Below, in pieces: positions 11,061 to 22,900 of a stretch of DNA of 64,000 nt; within the stretch, counting starts at the first letter, position 1, and each line of letters opens with the position of its first letter. The notes beneath the pieces are model-generated. The model made no database searches, was not told the origin of the DNA, and worked only from the letters and a program-made list of their open reading frames with translations. This stretch comes from Echinometra lucunter (lineage: Eukaryota > Echinodermata > Echinoidea > Camarodonta > Echinometridae): contig CM057161.1 in NCBI GenBank assembly GCA_029962745.1, forward strand, positions 8,062,357-8,126,356, given 5' to 3'. The translations under genes were made by a program, and so were the position numbers.

Positions 11061-11260
11061 ACAAAGAAAAGCATATAAGGACGGAAAGAGAAGATAACGG
11101 GAGGATTAAGATACGAAGAAAAACATAAGGAGAGATAGATACAGAAGATGATAAAAGAATAAACAAAAGATAAATATATGGAAGGATGAAAACAGAGAAA
11201 CCTAAGAAAAGGTGGTTAGCAGTTAAAGCGAAGGATGAAAACAAAGAGTAACATAATAAA

Positions 11261-11669
11261 CCCATTCGTGACAGAGGGTCTACATTATGTTCTTTGGTTT
11301 AATAACTTTTGATGCAGAGCCCTAAAAATCATACCAAACAGATGAGCAGAAAAGGCAAAAACTTCTACACATACTGTGCCCATTTTGGTTGCATCAATAT
11401 TTGTTTTTTTTTATGCTGAGATTTTTTTAAAAAGGAAAATAAACATTAAAATCCTTAAACTGCCAATGCGATGAAAATGTCAAATTTACCATTTTCCCCT
11501 GCAAATTGGCAACTTTATGACTTCTCATTATACATTCAGTCAATTTATATTTATTTCAGATACATGATGTTTTATAAGAAAAATGTAGTACAAAAAAATG
11601 TTGGTGTTGCCAATATGAAGAATAAAAGCTGATCAAATTAGGCTTTAAATAATTCCTGTCACGAATGGG
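11261..11669 (-). mobile_element. piggyBac-like MITE, fixed copy
   Basis: Starts CCCATTCGTGACAG and ends with the exact complement CTGTCACGAATGGG followed by TTAA. The left flank is TAAA, a one-base departure from TTAA. At 409 bp it matches the element at 41851-42258 in the opposite orientation along its full length. CCC...GGG ends with TTAA targets are typical of piggyBac; no transposase is encoded. Confidence 0.85.
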
Positions 11670-12100
11670 TTAAGGATAAAAAGTAGAAGATGATAAAACA
11701 GAGAATTATGAGGAGGTACAGAGAAGAGAAAACCACGTAAACATTGCAACATAACCGTGAAAAAGACAAAAAATAAAAGATGATAGTAAAGAAGCAAACT
11801 AACAAAACCATGTATTGACGGTCAGGCAGGCTGATAACCGTTCCTCTGGAGCGCTCTGGACAGTATCCAACTGCGTGTTGGACACGTCAAACATCAAATG
11901 GTTTATGTTCTTTCGTTTAACACAATTTTTTTAAAAACATGTTATATAGTCTGTTTATATACAACAACTTAAAACTTCTGTAAAACAGTTATGCTCGGTT
12001 GGAGGAGTGATATACTAATCTTTTGATTTAACATTCAGTGGAGCCAAACTTAGCCTATTGTGAGGCACATCCTTCAGCAAAACAGACTGATTTTTATAAT
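11670..12100. other. No gene recognised
   Basis: Purine-rich sequence trailing the 77-bp repeat, then unique sequence. Nothing coding is visible. Confidence 0.4.
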
Positions 12101-12101
12101 G

Positions 12102-12102
12102 A

Positions 12103-12170
<68 letters not shown>

Positions 12171-12193
12171 CTACTACTACTACTACTACTACT

Positions 12194-12232
<39 letters not shown>

Positions 12233-12280
12233 ATACTGCTGCTGCTGCTGCTACTACTACTACTACTGCTACTGCTACTT
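12102..12280. repeat. (TAG)n-(CTA)n self-complementary microsatellite
   Basis: A run of about 22 TAG triplets switches at about 12169 to ACT/CTA triplets, followed by a GCT interruption and more CTA. Since CTA is the complement of TAG, the tract is an inverted repeat able to fold into a long hairpin. The Ser/Thr/Leu homopolymer frame across it is not a gene. Confidence 0.95.
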
Positions 12281-12669
12281 TACCACTACTTCTAAAACTA
12301 CTCCTCCTATTACTACTATATACTTGTATGGTGTTCATTTCAGTCATGGTGTGATGCTCATTGTGCTTGGAGACATTATTAACTTGTTCATAATTATGCT
12401 GCATAAAGTTCGGTGCATTGAATCGTATTAAACTAGCTTGTCAAAAATAGAGTCCGTGTTTTGGTTGGGGAATCCCCTGCTCATCCTCACCAATAACAGG
12501 GGCAATGCGTTGAGAGCTGCTGCTATGTGCTTCTGCAGCTGCTCAGATTAGAAGCAGTGTTTACACAGAACAGCTACAGAAGCACAAAGCGGCTGCTTTG
12601 TGTTAACACAAAGCAGCTGCAGAGCATGGAGCTCTCCACGAGCACCGTGTGAAATAGATATAAACGGTA

Positions 12670-13052
12670 TAGGGGTCACCAAACACATTGCAAAGTGGTA
12701 TATCTTACTGTAGTTCACATCATTCTCCTTTTTAATGACTGCTGTTCACGCTTTTATACTTACTCTGGTTTTTCACAACTCAGTTGTTTCCATAGAGTTA
12801 GTGTGTATGTAACTCTATTGTTGTTTCTCAACATTTAGTATGTTGACAAAGGGGCCATACTGAAATTCAGTGCTGGAGAATAAGGAATAAATTGTACATG
12901 CACAGAGCTTCAGAGTTTGAACAATAAATAAATAAATAAATACATAAATAAATAAATAAATAAATACATAAATAAATAAATTCCCCTTATTGATATGACA
13001 TTTTGCAAGGACTGGGAAATGGGGAACCCCTGGTCTCTTTTGTTGTAGCCCG
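12670..13052 (+). repeat. Dispersed repeat, copy B, with an AAAT microsatellite
   Basis: Second copy of the repeat at 9708-10061. An (AAAT)n microsatellite (about 12925-12981) sits inside it, and a (CT)n run follows at 13055-13078. Confidence 0.6.
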
Positions 13053-13079
13053 ATTCTCTCTCTCTCTCTCTCTCTCTAT

Positions 13080-13980
13080 TCATTTGGGCTGGTAATAACT
13101 ATTTTAATTTCATAATTAAACAAAATCGCTCGGATTTTAAAATTACACATACATCTATTCTACTGAAATGAATCATATTTCAACAACTTTGGTAATAATC
13201 TAATATCAACTGAATTAGATTTTCTGGGGTAGTTTCGAGGGAGGGGTGGTCGGGATTAAACTGAAGCATAGCATTTTTTTTTTTTTTGTATGTTTTGTTT
13301 TTGTTTTTTTGTTTTTTTCTCCAGTAACGCACTTTGTAGATAAAGGAAGGTTATTTATGTCAGAAAAGTGCAATAAAAGCATAAAGGTGCAGGGGAAAGG
13401 GGAGCATCCTTTCATTCGTTACACTCCTGATAAAATCTAATAATGTACATGTATATTCTGATCATAAACAATCCCATAATCATATTCCACACAAATAAAT
13501 CAGTACTTTGTGATATTAAACTTTATAATTGATCAACACAATCAATGAACACATGATTATTAAGAAGAAGTAGTAAAGAAAGGAAAAAACTTCCTTTGTC
13601 CAAATAATTAAGCAGTTATCAAGTTTGGGTGATGCATAACAAAGGTTGTACAGAAAAAGATCAATAAAAAGAGAATGTTGTATGTTCTATCGTTTATTAC
13701 ATTAGTAATAATTCAGCATGTCATTGTTGATTCACATACCACAACAGATATCATGACACAACTTATATCATGCTCTCACAGAAAAAGAAAGAAAGAAAAA
13801 AAAAAAACATTTGGTTGGTGGAGTTAGATAACATCTTCTAACTACAGATTCAGTGGAGTCAAGCTGAGCCTTATTGGATCGTATCTTTGAGCAAAATAGA
13901 ATGATATTTAATCTAATTTTCCTCATATAACAAGGATGATATTAATAATAACAATAATAACAATAATGATGATAATGATA
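13080..13980. other. No gene recognised
   Basis: AT-rich non-coding DNA with a T-rich run near 13273-13318. Confidence 0.4.
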
Positions 13981-13989
13981 ACAATAATT

Positions 13990-14122
13990 AAAAGAGGAAG
14001 AGGAAGAAGAGGAACAAGAAGAGGAACAAGAAGAGGAACAAGAAGAAGAAGGAGAAGGAGAAGGAGAAGGAGGAGGAGAAGAAGGAGAAGTAGAACAAGA
14101 AATAGAAGAAGAAATAGGAGAA

Positions 14123-14153
<31 letters not shown>

Positions 14154-14163
14154 AAGAAGAAGA
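13990..14163. repeat. Polypurine GAA/AGG tract
   Basis: An almost uninterrupted purine strand of AGAAGA, AGGAACAAG and GGAGAA units ending in (AGA)n. Long homopurine mirror-like tracts can form triplex DNA. The Arg-rich frame on one strand and the Ser/Leu-rich frames on the other are artefacts. Confidence 0.95.
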
Positions 14164-14169
14164 CCACTC

Positions 14170-14385
14170 ATATCTGTCACCCTGTGACACTCATAGCACT
14201 TAGACATTATTACACCAGTCTCAGCTGAGCTGCCCAGGTGCCCATTCTCACATGGGTGGAGTGAGGCAAACGCAGTCTGGCCGTAGGACATTAGTACCCG
14301 GCTGGGATTTGAATCCTGTACTACATTGTGATCTGCAGTCTGGAGACTTATCCACTGTACCAGACCATCACATCCCCTACAATGC
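14170..14385 (-). mobile_element. tRNA-derived SINE, diverged subfamily
   Basis: On the minus strand a head with TGGTACAGTGGATAAGTCTC and a B box (GGATTCAAATCC) is followed by GGGTACTAATGTCCTACGGC, which aligns with the CACTAATGTCCTTTGGC body of the SINEs at 22757 and 41648. It is more diverged than those copies. Confidence 0.7.
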
Positions 14386-14389
14386 ATGT

Positions 14390-15460
14390 TCATGGACATC
14401 AATTAAAAATGATCTGTCAGAAGCCGATATCTGGCAAGCATCATAACATTCACAATTATTATCATTTATTTGCATATCCATAAACCATAAATTTATTTAT
14501 GTATTCATCTTTTTAAAAAACATGCCAAAATCTAGCTAAAACAGATTATGGAAGATAATCACACACATGTATGCTCATGAATAACTAGGGATTCCTTTGA
14601 AAAGATATGTTTTTATAATAGTAATAGAAATGATACTGGTGTCATGTTATGCACTTTAACAGCAAGTATAAGCTGACCAATGTGCTTACAGTACTATTTT
14701 TTTAAATGCCCTAGGATTACAGATCAGTCAATCACAAGTAGATTTCTTCTCATTGACAATAAGCATGTAAGTTACCCTTTGTAAACCTCCATCATTGTTC
14801 TCACGACACTCAGGAAAAAGCTTGTTCATTCTTCACCAAAAATCCATTGCGTTTAACTTGCTGAATACCATGCCTGAGATGATTCGGGCTGGGGTCTATT
14901 TTTGTATCTTACATGTACCAACTAATGTAAGTCATATCACTCCTTCTTTTCTATGGTCGGGGGGGGGGGGGGGGGTGGAATACATAAAAGCACATATCAT
15001 TATTTTTGTAAGCCAGATAGGGGTCTATGCAATACAAGCTTTGCTTCTTTAAATAGACTCCTCCACTGATTTATTCTTCTTAATTTAACTTAAATTAATA
15101 CTTACAAACAGTAAAATGTATTTTTCATATGCAAATTTATTTCAAATATTGTTATTCCAAGAATAAGTATATGTATGTTTATTTAATTGTGTTACTTGCA
15201 TTATGTGAAAAATAAAGAAACTTCAAACTTCAAAATGCGTGTTGTACCAAAATCAAATCATGCCAAATGGGTTAAGCCAAAATACTGTTATTTGTTGACT
15301 CCATGGGAATCATATTCTCCTCTGGAAGATATTTCATTGTTTCCTTATAGTAACAAGCCCATCAATAATGTGGTGCTCATCCAGCATCGAGCTCTAGCAA
15401 TTCATGCAATTTCAATTTTGGAACGAATTGACACTGAAATGAATAGTTCTACCAGATGAA
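14390..15460. other. Unique DNA with a possible LINE 3' tail
   Basis: A G homopolymer lies near 14959-14975. The segment AATAAAGAAACTTCAAACTTCAAAATG at 15210-15236 resembles the repeated tail of a non-LTR element on the plus strand, in short motif copies (ACTTCAA). No gene is recognised. Confidence 0.4.
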
Positions 15461-15462
15461 AC

Positions 15463-16165
15463 CACATACAAGAACTGCATCCTCCACACTCCTGTTGGGG
15501 CGATACGCAAACTGATAAGGATCCATAAAATCTTTCGTTTATTGCAACAGACGTACCAAATAAGCCTTCCAAAACTTCATGACATCTGAAGTCAAAGCTT
15601 CAGGGCAAAAATCGTTTGGTTCTGACTTTGTAATTTCTGGAATGGGAACCATGACAGATTTTAGTCCTGGGGACCATTCATGAAAGTTGTCAGCACCGAC
15701 AAATTGTCAGTCACTGACGGTTACCATAGTAACAGTCAGTGATCAGTACTTCTCAGCCAATCAAAACCAAGGATTTTGCTGAAATTGTCAGTGACTGACA
15801 ACTTGTCAGTGCTGACAACTTTCATGAAATGGTCCCAAGATTTTGGGAATAACACCAAAATTGAAAACCTTCAGAAGCAGATTCTGTAAGATGGGAGCCA
15901 ACTGCTGACTACATACTTTCAGGAGCCTATTTAAAACACTATCTGAAGCTCTGTTAAAATTAACCTGTCCAAGTACTTTCTTGACATTTGATTCAGAAAA
16001 GTATCCATTGTTGTCATCCTTCAACACATAACTGTTGCTCATAACACTTGACCCAACATACCATTCTCCTCACTAAAGTTCCTAGACTCAAAAAACCTAC
16101 TGAGTTCATTTACAAAACCTACAGACAGATTAATGTCCCTGCTTTTGTTCATTAATACTCATAAA
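15463..16165 (-). pseudogene. Decayed non-LTR retrotransposon reverse transcriptase, split by a MITE
   Basis: Read on the minus strand, fragments align in order with the N-terminal half of CR1/Jockey-type reverse transcriptases: FVNELSRFFESRNFSEENG (about 16050-16110), then RASDSVLNRLLKVCSQQLAP and VFNFGVIPKIL (15840-15960). A 167-bp insertion interrupts here. The frame then resumes with SVMVPIPEITKSEPNDFCP, ALTSDVMKFWKAYLVRLLQ, an in-frame TAA, and DPYQFAYRPNRSVEDAVL. The catalytic YXDD box is not in the segment. A frame break after EENG, the stop and the MITE show it is dead. Confidence 0.85.
15670..15836. mobile_element. Palindromic MITE inside the RT pseudogene
   Basis: Ends GGGACCATTCATGAAAGTTG and the complement, with arms complementary further in through GTCAGCACTGACAA and GTCAGTGACTGAC-type repeats. 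It splits the reverse transcriptase reading frame, proving it is the younger insertion. The target-site duplication is not clear. Confidence 0.8.
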
Positions 16166-16169
16166 TATT

Positions 16170-16717
16170 CAGAGAAGGGATATAATATCAAATAATCTAC
16201 ATGTACATCCATGTGAAACCAGTTATTAAGCAATTCTCACTCTGTCACTGGTAGAGCAGATTAGAAACCGACTTAGAAAAATAAGCAGATTATTTTTCAT
16301 GAAACAAATCAAGTGGAAGGTATGAGAAATCGAATGCACAGACTAAAGTATCCCGGACTTGGTGTACAGATGGCGCAAAGCTTACAAAAATCCCACTGGG
16401 AAGTGCCATGCCAGTTCTATGCGAGAAACATGTTTACTTCTGTGTTACGGAGATCTTCAAAATATGAAAAGTGGGTGATTTGACACAGAAATGACCCAAT
16501 AGGTCTACTGCTTTACCAATTAATCTCAGCACTAAACAGTGTACTGTACATGTACATTTACTCCATGACATCTCTGAGCTTTTTAGGGCAGGGCAGTCAA
16601 GCACGAAAGTTTTGAGAATCACTGCAAAAGTGCACCTCTCATCACAATAACATGCATTTACACTTGGCTTTGACTTCTACTGTTGCCTTTGAGTCCATCA
16701 GAGTAAATTTCTTTACA
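16170..16717. other. Unique DNA and WBP4 3' UTR side
   Basis: Sequence downstream of the WBP4 stop codon. It should contain the 3' UTR on the minus strand, but I see no perfect AATAAA signal close to the stop. Confidence 0.4.
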
Positions 16718-16931
16718 TCATGATGTAGAGTCCCTTGAGCGGATTTGTCTTTGACCTCCTTTCCTCTTCTTGAATGAAACACTCCCCGACGCTTCCCGTG
16801 AGCTTGCTTTGATACTGCCGACTTTCTTCTCCTGGATTTCCAACTTCTCTCTGGGCTCGTACTGCGCAGCCTGGGGAACATAGGAGCTCATATACAGAGG
16901 GTTGGCTTCAGGAAGTTGCAGATCAGGCTCT
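16718..16931 (-). CDS. WBP4: WBP4 exon 8, C terminus and stop
   Basis: The acceptor CGTCACACAG precedes 70 codons and a TGA. It begins PDLQLPEANPLY after the split Lys codon and ends SFKKRKGGQRQIRSRDSTS, matching the basic FKKRR-containing C terminus of WBP4. Confidence 0.85.
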
Positions 16932-19900
16932 CTGTGTGACGAAAAAGAAAAAATTGATTTGATTTTTAAAAATTAAAATTGTATTTTATAGAGTGGAAAC
17001 TCATCGTAAACAGCTCTGATATAACAAGATTCCTGATATAACAGATTCCTGATATAACAAGATCCCTGATATAACAAGATTCCTGATATAACAAGATCCC
17101 TGATATAACAAGATTCCTGATATAACAAGATCCCTGATATAACAAGATTCCTGATATAACAAGATCCCTGATATAACAAGATTCCTGATATAAAAAGGTC
17201 ATTTGCTGCTCCAAGGTCTTTATGTTCTTTGTTTTTTTGTTTTTTGACAAGATTATGAGGAGATTCCTGATATAACTAGGTAGTTTTCATGGTCCCCAGG
17301 TCCTTGTTATAGTGAATTTTCCTCTTTATTTGCATTATGAAAATAAGATATAAAGGGTGCTTGACATTGCCCGGAAAAAAACATACAATACAATGATAGA
17401 CTGCTCTACACTGACATAAGGAAGCAAGTGACAAAAGTGAAATTTCCTGCAAAAGAGCGAACTGTATATGTTATCACACTGACACCACTGCAATACCATG
17501 ATGTCATGCCTAACATATCTCTTAGCAGGATGAGTGTTCATGCATAAAATTCGGCCTGGAATAAGAGCACACTACATGTGCAGGGGAAAATATCAAATAC
17601 ATCGACAACTCAAATTTTGGTGATATGTCACTTGCTTCCCTTTGTCAAAGTAGAGCAGCAGAGGTAAAAAGGGTTGGTTTCAGAAAGTTGAAGGTCATTT
17701 CTCTGTGCCATAGAAAGAATGCTTGGTTTGATCAAATTTCTCAGTTTCTGCATCGTTGTCATGATTTAAAAATGTACAAACAAGAAGATAAAGTCATGAT
17801 TATGTAATGACCTTTTGCACATATTCCATGTACAAAAACTGAAAAAAAAACGTGATTACTTACTTCTCCGGTTCGGTAGAAACTGTTGTCCATCCACCAT
17901 AGGCATCATTCTTCCTTTTTGTTCCTCTCGATGTATTCTCAGACTCTTCCGTACCTTTCTCTTCCTCCTCTTTCTCCTCTCCCTCCTCATCATCTTCATC
18001 AGAATCGTCCTTCCCTTCAACCTAAAAGATGTGAGATTTCAATTTCATCATTCCCTATGATTTACCTTACGAAATAAGATGACAACTGGATACCCAGAGC
18101 CATACTGAATTCTGAATAAGCATTTCACTTGGCTAAATAACATCTTAACTCATATTCATATTGATATGAAAATAGGTAAAGTAGGTTCAGATGACATAAT
18201 TCCTAGCTAATTACCTAGGATTAAATTTAATGCTTCTTCCATCATACTGAAATAAGAGCTAAAAGAGGTAATAATGGGAAAAGACAATGAGTGGTGTACT
18301 TCTGAGAGCTTTCATACTAGCCTTTTGATTTGAAGAACCTTTGTCTTGTGATGAATTCGAAGATAACGAGGTGAAGTTTGCCGGTTTATCCCACTGAGTC
18401 ACTGCATCGGAGAGAGAAGAGAAGAATAAGACAGAATTATGTAATGAAGAGAAAGGAAGAGAAATAATGAAAAGAGCTGAAGGAGAGAAAGAGCAAAAGA
18501 CAGATAGATAAATAAATAGATAGAGGGAGGGAGGGGGGGGGGAGAGAGAGAGGAATAGGAACAAAATACTGAAAGAAAACCTATAAAAATACGAGAAAGA
18601 AATCAACACTGTATGATAAGGATTTTTTTTTTTAAAGAATAAAATTGTGAGGAAAAATACTGAGGACATAAAGAAAACTTAAAAAAAAAACACAAAAAAA
18701 AACAGTAAAGCAAAAAGAACAAAGATTTTAAACAAGAATTGCTGAAATACTCTCTCCTAAATTTTTCATTACCCCAATAGAATTTTCCCAAGTACAAGGA
18801 GAGCTATCATAGCTTTACTAAAAAAAACAGTGGTTATCCTATTGCCAGTTGCCTAGTGGTGGTAGTCTTGAAGCAGTTGGCTTAAAGGGGTATTTGTCTG
18901 GTAGCCTGGGAACCGTTGTCTTTAGGCAGGGGTTGTTGTTTGATAGTCTGGGAACAGTTGTCTTAAATGGGTATATGCCTGATAGCCTGGGAGCAGTTGT
19001 CTTTAGGGGTACTTGCCCGATAGCCTGGGATCAGCTGTCTTTAGGGGTAGTTGTTTGGTAGCCTGGGAGTATTCCTCTTTAAAGGATATTTGTCTGGTAG
19101 CCTGGGAGCAGTTGGCAAAAACTGCTTGTTGCAATGGAGTCTGGAGCAATTGATTTTAACAGGCAGTTATCCTAGGGTGGTATTCAAAGAGCACCAGTAA
19201 TCCTGCTGGAATCTTGCAAATCACATGCATGTAAGTTTCACCTACCTCCTGTCTTGGTGTTCCAGTAGTATGTGTATCCCTCTGGACTGACAGCCTCCAC
19301 CCACTCCTGCTGGGCCTGGGTGCTGGATGAAGAGGGTGTGGTCCCCTGGGTACCTGACGGCCCCCCTGACTGGCCCGCCTGGAATCTACTACCCTGTACG
19401 GCTGTTGGGTCTTCTGTAAGGAAACATGGTTGAAGACGAGGGATAAACTTACATCGAAACTTTGAATCTTGCAAAACAGCTCAAAGTACATGTATTCAAG
19501 GAGCAGTTCATGGTTAAACCCAGACAGTAAAGACCTGATCAAATACGAGGGGTGAAATCGCGGGGGATTTCCCCAAGGAATTTTTCAAGCGCATTTTATA
19601 ACTTACAAGTGAATAAATGCGAGACATGATATAAGCGCAATCCTTTGTTGTGTCATTGCCACTCGTTTTGCACACAGAAAATATGCTTTTAAAAACCCCG
19701 CAGTTTCCCCCTCATATCTGAACAAGCCTCTAGTCTGATTTAAAATGAAGGTCCTATTCCATTTGGCATTAATTCGAAAGGATCAAAAGGTCAAAGGAAA
19801 GAGAGCAATATGTAGATGTGCCTTGCAGATGGCTTGAAGTCAGTCACATGCCTATGTTTGTGACTCCATGCCCAACAATACAGAGCATGTATTGATTACA

Positions 19901-22900
19901 TTTTATGAGATATTGTTCCAACGACAGGGAGTAATATAAAGCTCCTATACAAATATCTTAAGAATATCTAGATAAAGAAACATCCCTGTGTACATGCATC
20001 GAGATGTTCTGACTTCCTTCATAAAACGGACCAGAAAGTTGTGCAGGGTCCTACTAAAAGCAGCCAACTGTTGCCAAGAGGCTGCCAAAACATGGCAATT
20101 GACCTACTAAAAGCTGCCAAAAGCTACCACGAGTCAGACCAACTAAAAACTGCCACTGATCAAATCATCCTTTTATTTATCATTATCTTTCACTGGTGCT
20201 AGGTCCTACAAAAACTTATTTTTGACAATTTTGCACCACTCCTTAGAATAGCCTTAGCAATATGACAGGAATATCTTGATTGTCTTTTAACTGTTCCTAG
20301 ATTTGTTCTCGGCTTGTTTTTAACTCCGCTGTTGGCGGCCTTTAGTAGGACCGGTTACAGATAATTATGACAGACATATATGTGCTCCATGTGGATAAAT
20401 CAACACACATCTCCATGGACTGTTCATCTCCTTCTTCCTTGTACAATGTTTGTACATAAAACAGTTTGTGGAGCATGTTTGCCCCTATGATAGGATGAAA
20501 TACAAAGCTACTACACACATTTCTCATAGACATCAATATGAAAACACTACATACAAGCACACTAAAGACATTTTCTGTACTGAAATTTTTTCTTCAACCT
20601 AAAATAAAAGATGTTATTTTCTGCACGTGGGCAGGATGCTTTATTTCGTGTATATTAGTTTGTAAGTCTGCTTTATCCACTTCACTGTCATGTCCAAGAA
20701 AAAAAAAGTCATGAAATATAAATATGTATAATATGTATATGTATACAAATAAATACAAGGGCAGGTTATTGATATGTGAAAAATGAATGCATTCAAAAGA
20801 GATACCACTCTTCAATGCTGTGCTATACGTACCTTGCTGCTGTCTCACTCTGTTTTCCACAAGAGCCACCTTATACTCTGGTATTAAATCAGGATTTGAT
20901 GCAACATCTTTTTTGAAAGCTTTCATAGCATCCTGTAAAAAAAAAAACACACACACACACAGTTGAGGCACACACACCATTTGAAAATTCGTAAATGCCC
21001 TCATATTTTCAGAATTTTAAAACAGTAGACAAGATATAACCAGGAATGTAAATTTTGCCTATGCAACCAAAGACTTATCAAATTTTATCCCTTACAAGTA
21101 CGAGTACATGGACATGTATGCTATGAAATGTCATGTATACACTCTGTAATGATGACTGCCTGAAATGAGAAAAAAAGCATCAGCTCTACATTCATTAACA
21201 ATATTTTAGCTATGTTGTTAGGGCGAGAATGGAATCAGGCTACAATGTTCTGGGAAGGTGAAAATTATTTGTGACCTTTCTCATTCTTTCCATGGTAGTT
21301 CAGAAGAATATCATAGTAAAAATGTCACCAAGAAAGGATCATTGGTCTTCTTATGCCATCATACTGGAAGTATGACAAGAAAAAGCTGAAAAGTTTGGGG
21401 GTAACATTCATGCCAGCTTTGTGCATGGTCCCATATTCTCAAGTCTTTGTGCAGTGCAAGTACCTTTCGGGGAAAGTAAGTGAATTTCTTATCGATTCGA
21501 TAATCTCCAAATTTCACAATGGAAAATTGTGTTTATACAACTAATCTAACTCACCCTGTTGATTTGAAACAGTTTCTTTCACATTTTGATTGCATGACCA
21601 AATCTCCAGTTTATCTTTCAGCCACCTAAATCAACTATGTTATCAACACGTGCCATTTTTCATGCTACCACACTTTAAAGCAACACATATCACAACAATC
21701 AAGGTAACAAATAAATACCCTTCTTTCAAAATAGTTCACATACCTCCTCCATCTGTTTCAGGAAGCCACTTAGCTGTTGCTGGTTCTCATACTGCTTCTG
21801 CCCTTTCTTCCGGAGTTCTCCAATCTTCTTCTCAACATTCTCCTTGTGTCGCTTTCCCCTCTCATGAAACTCCTTACTCTGATTGTGAGTATAATGATCA
21901 ATATGTCTATGAGAGCCAGAGAACCTGACAAACAACAGACTAGCAATTCTTTAACTTTAAATATCGACTCGTCAAGGGGAAAGTGTCCTGTTTGTTGCAT
22001 TATGAAGAATGCTATATATTTACTTATTTCATTCTTTGAAAATCAGCGAGAAATTTGTATTTCCTTTCTGCTGCAGTACATAAACTTTTAAAAATGGGAA
22101 TAATTCACATAAGAAATGATCATGAATATCTTAAAGAATTTACTTTTTCTAGTCATTGATAAATGTTTGCACAAGGTAAGTACTGATTCTATTCATGTGC
22201 ATATACACTGTAGGTCAATAATGCATTGTCATTCAAGGTTCGTAAAGTCTCTTAGTGACATAGCGCCAGCTGGTGTTTAGCTCAACACAGTTTTCTAAAT
22301 TGATTCATTGACTGAGAAAATGTGATTGATTTGAAACCAGAATCACGTAATTCCCAGGGTATCCTAGAAACCTGGTTTTTCTTTTCAACATTTTACGGAG
22401 GCAAAAGAGGTTAGTTTATGATATGAATTCTATATTTCATGACAGTGGAAATTAGAAGTTTGATTTGGTTGTTCATCCAGCAAGTGTAGATTACATAACA
22501 TTGTGAATTTCTATGCCTGTTATAGTACATTACATCTTACATGTACAATTTTAGCCAAATATGAGGTTAGGTTTATGGTTTATTTTGTCTATTATGACAT
22601 TTCAAGATATAGTCATGTTTAGACTTTAGAGGTTCATTTATGATTTGTGGCTCTGAAATATAGAAGATTCAACCTTTGCTCACACCATGCAGGTCAGCTG
22701 CAGGTTGAGCTATAATTCAAGGACATCCAGTTCTCTGTTACATAATTACATAATAAGTGGAGGTGTTGTAGTCTAGTGGATAAGTCTCTGGACTGTGAAC
22801 CACGAGGTGTGGGGTTCGAATCCCTGGTGCAGCACTAATGTCCTTTGGCAAGACATTAATCTACATTTGCCATGCTCAATACAGGATTTATTTATTTTTT

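Noticed and set aside
10153..11265. Set of overlapping Ser/Leu/Tyr-rich minus-strand frames
   Set aside because: Period and start positions follow the 77-bp minisatellite.
13923..14402. Ser/Leu/Arg-rich frames of 82-159 codons
   Set aside because: They read through the polypurine GAA tract; no domain.
16966..17250. Frame with YIRNLVISG-like repeats resembling a repeat protein
   Set aside because: Product of the 17-bp minisatellite in a WBP4 intron; several frames are equally open.
21590..21928. Plus-strand 112-codon frame, conserved in block 2 at 40486-40824
   Set aside because: Antisense to WBP4 exon 3; conservation is explained by the exon and allelic identity.
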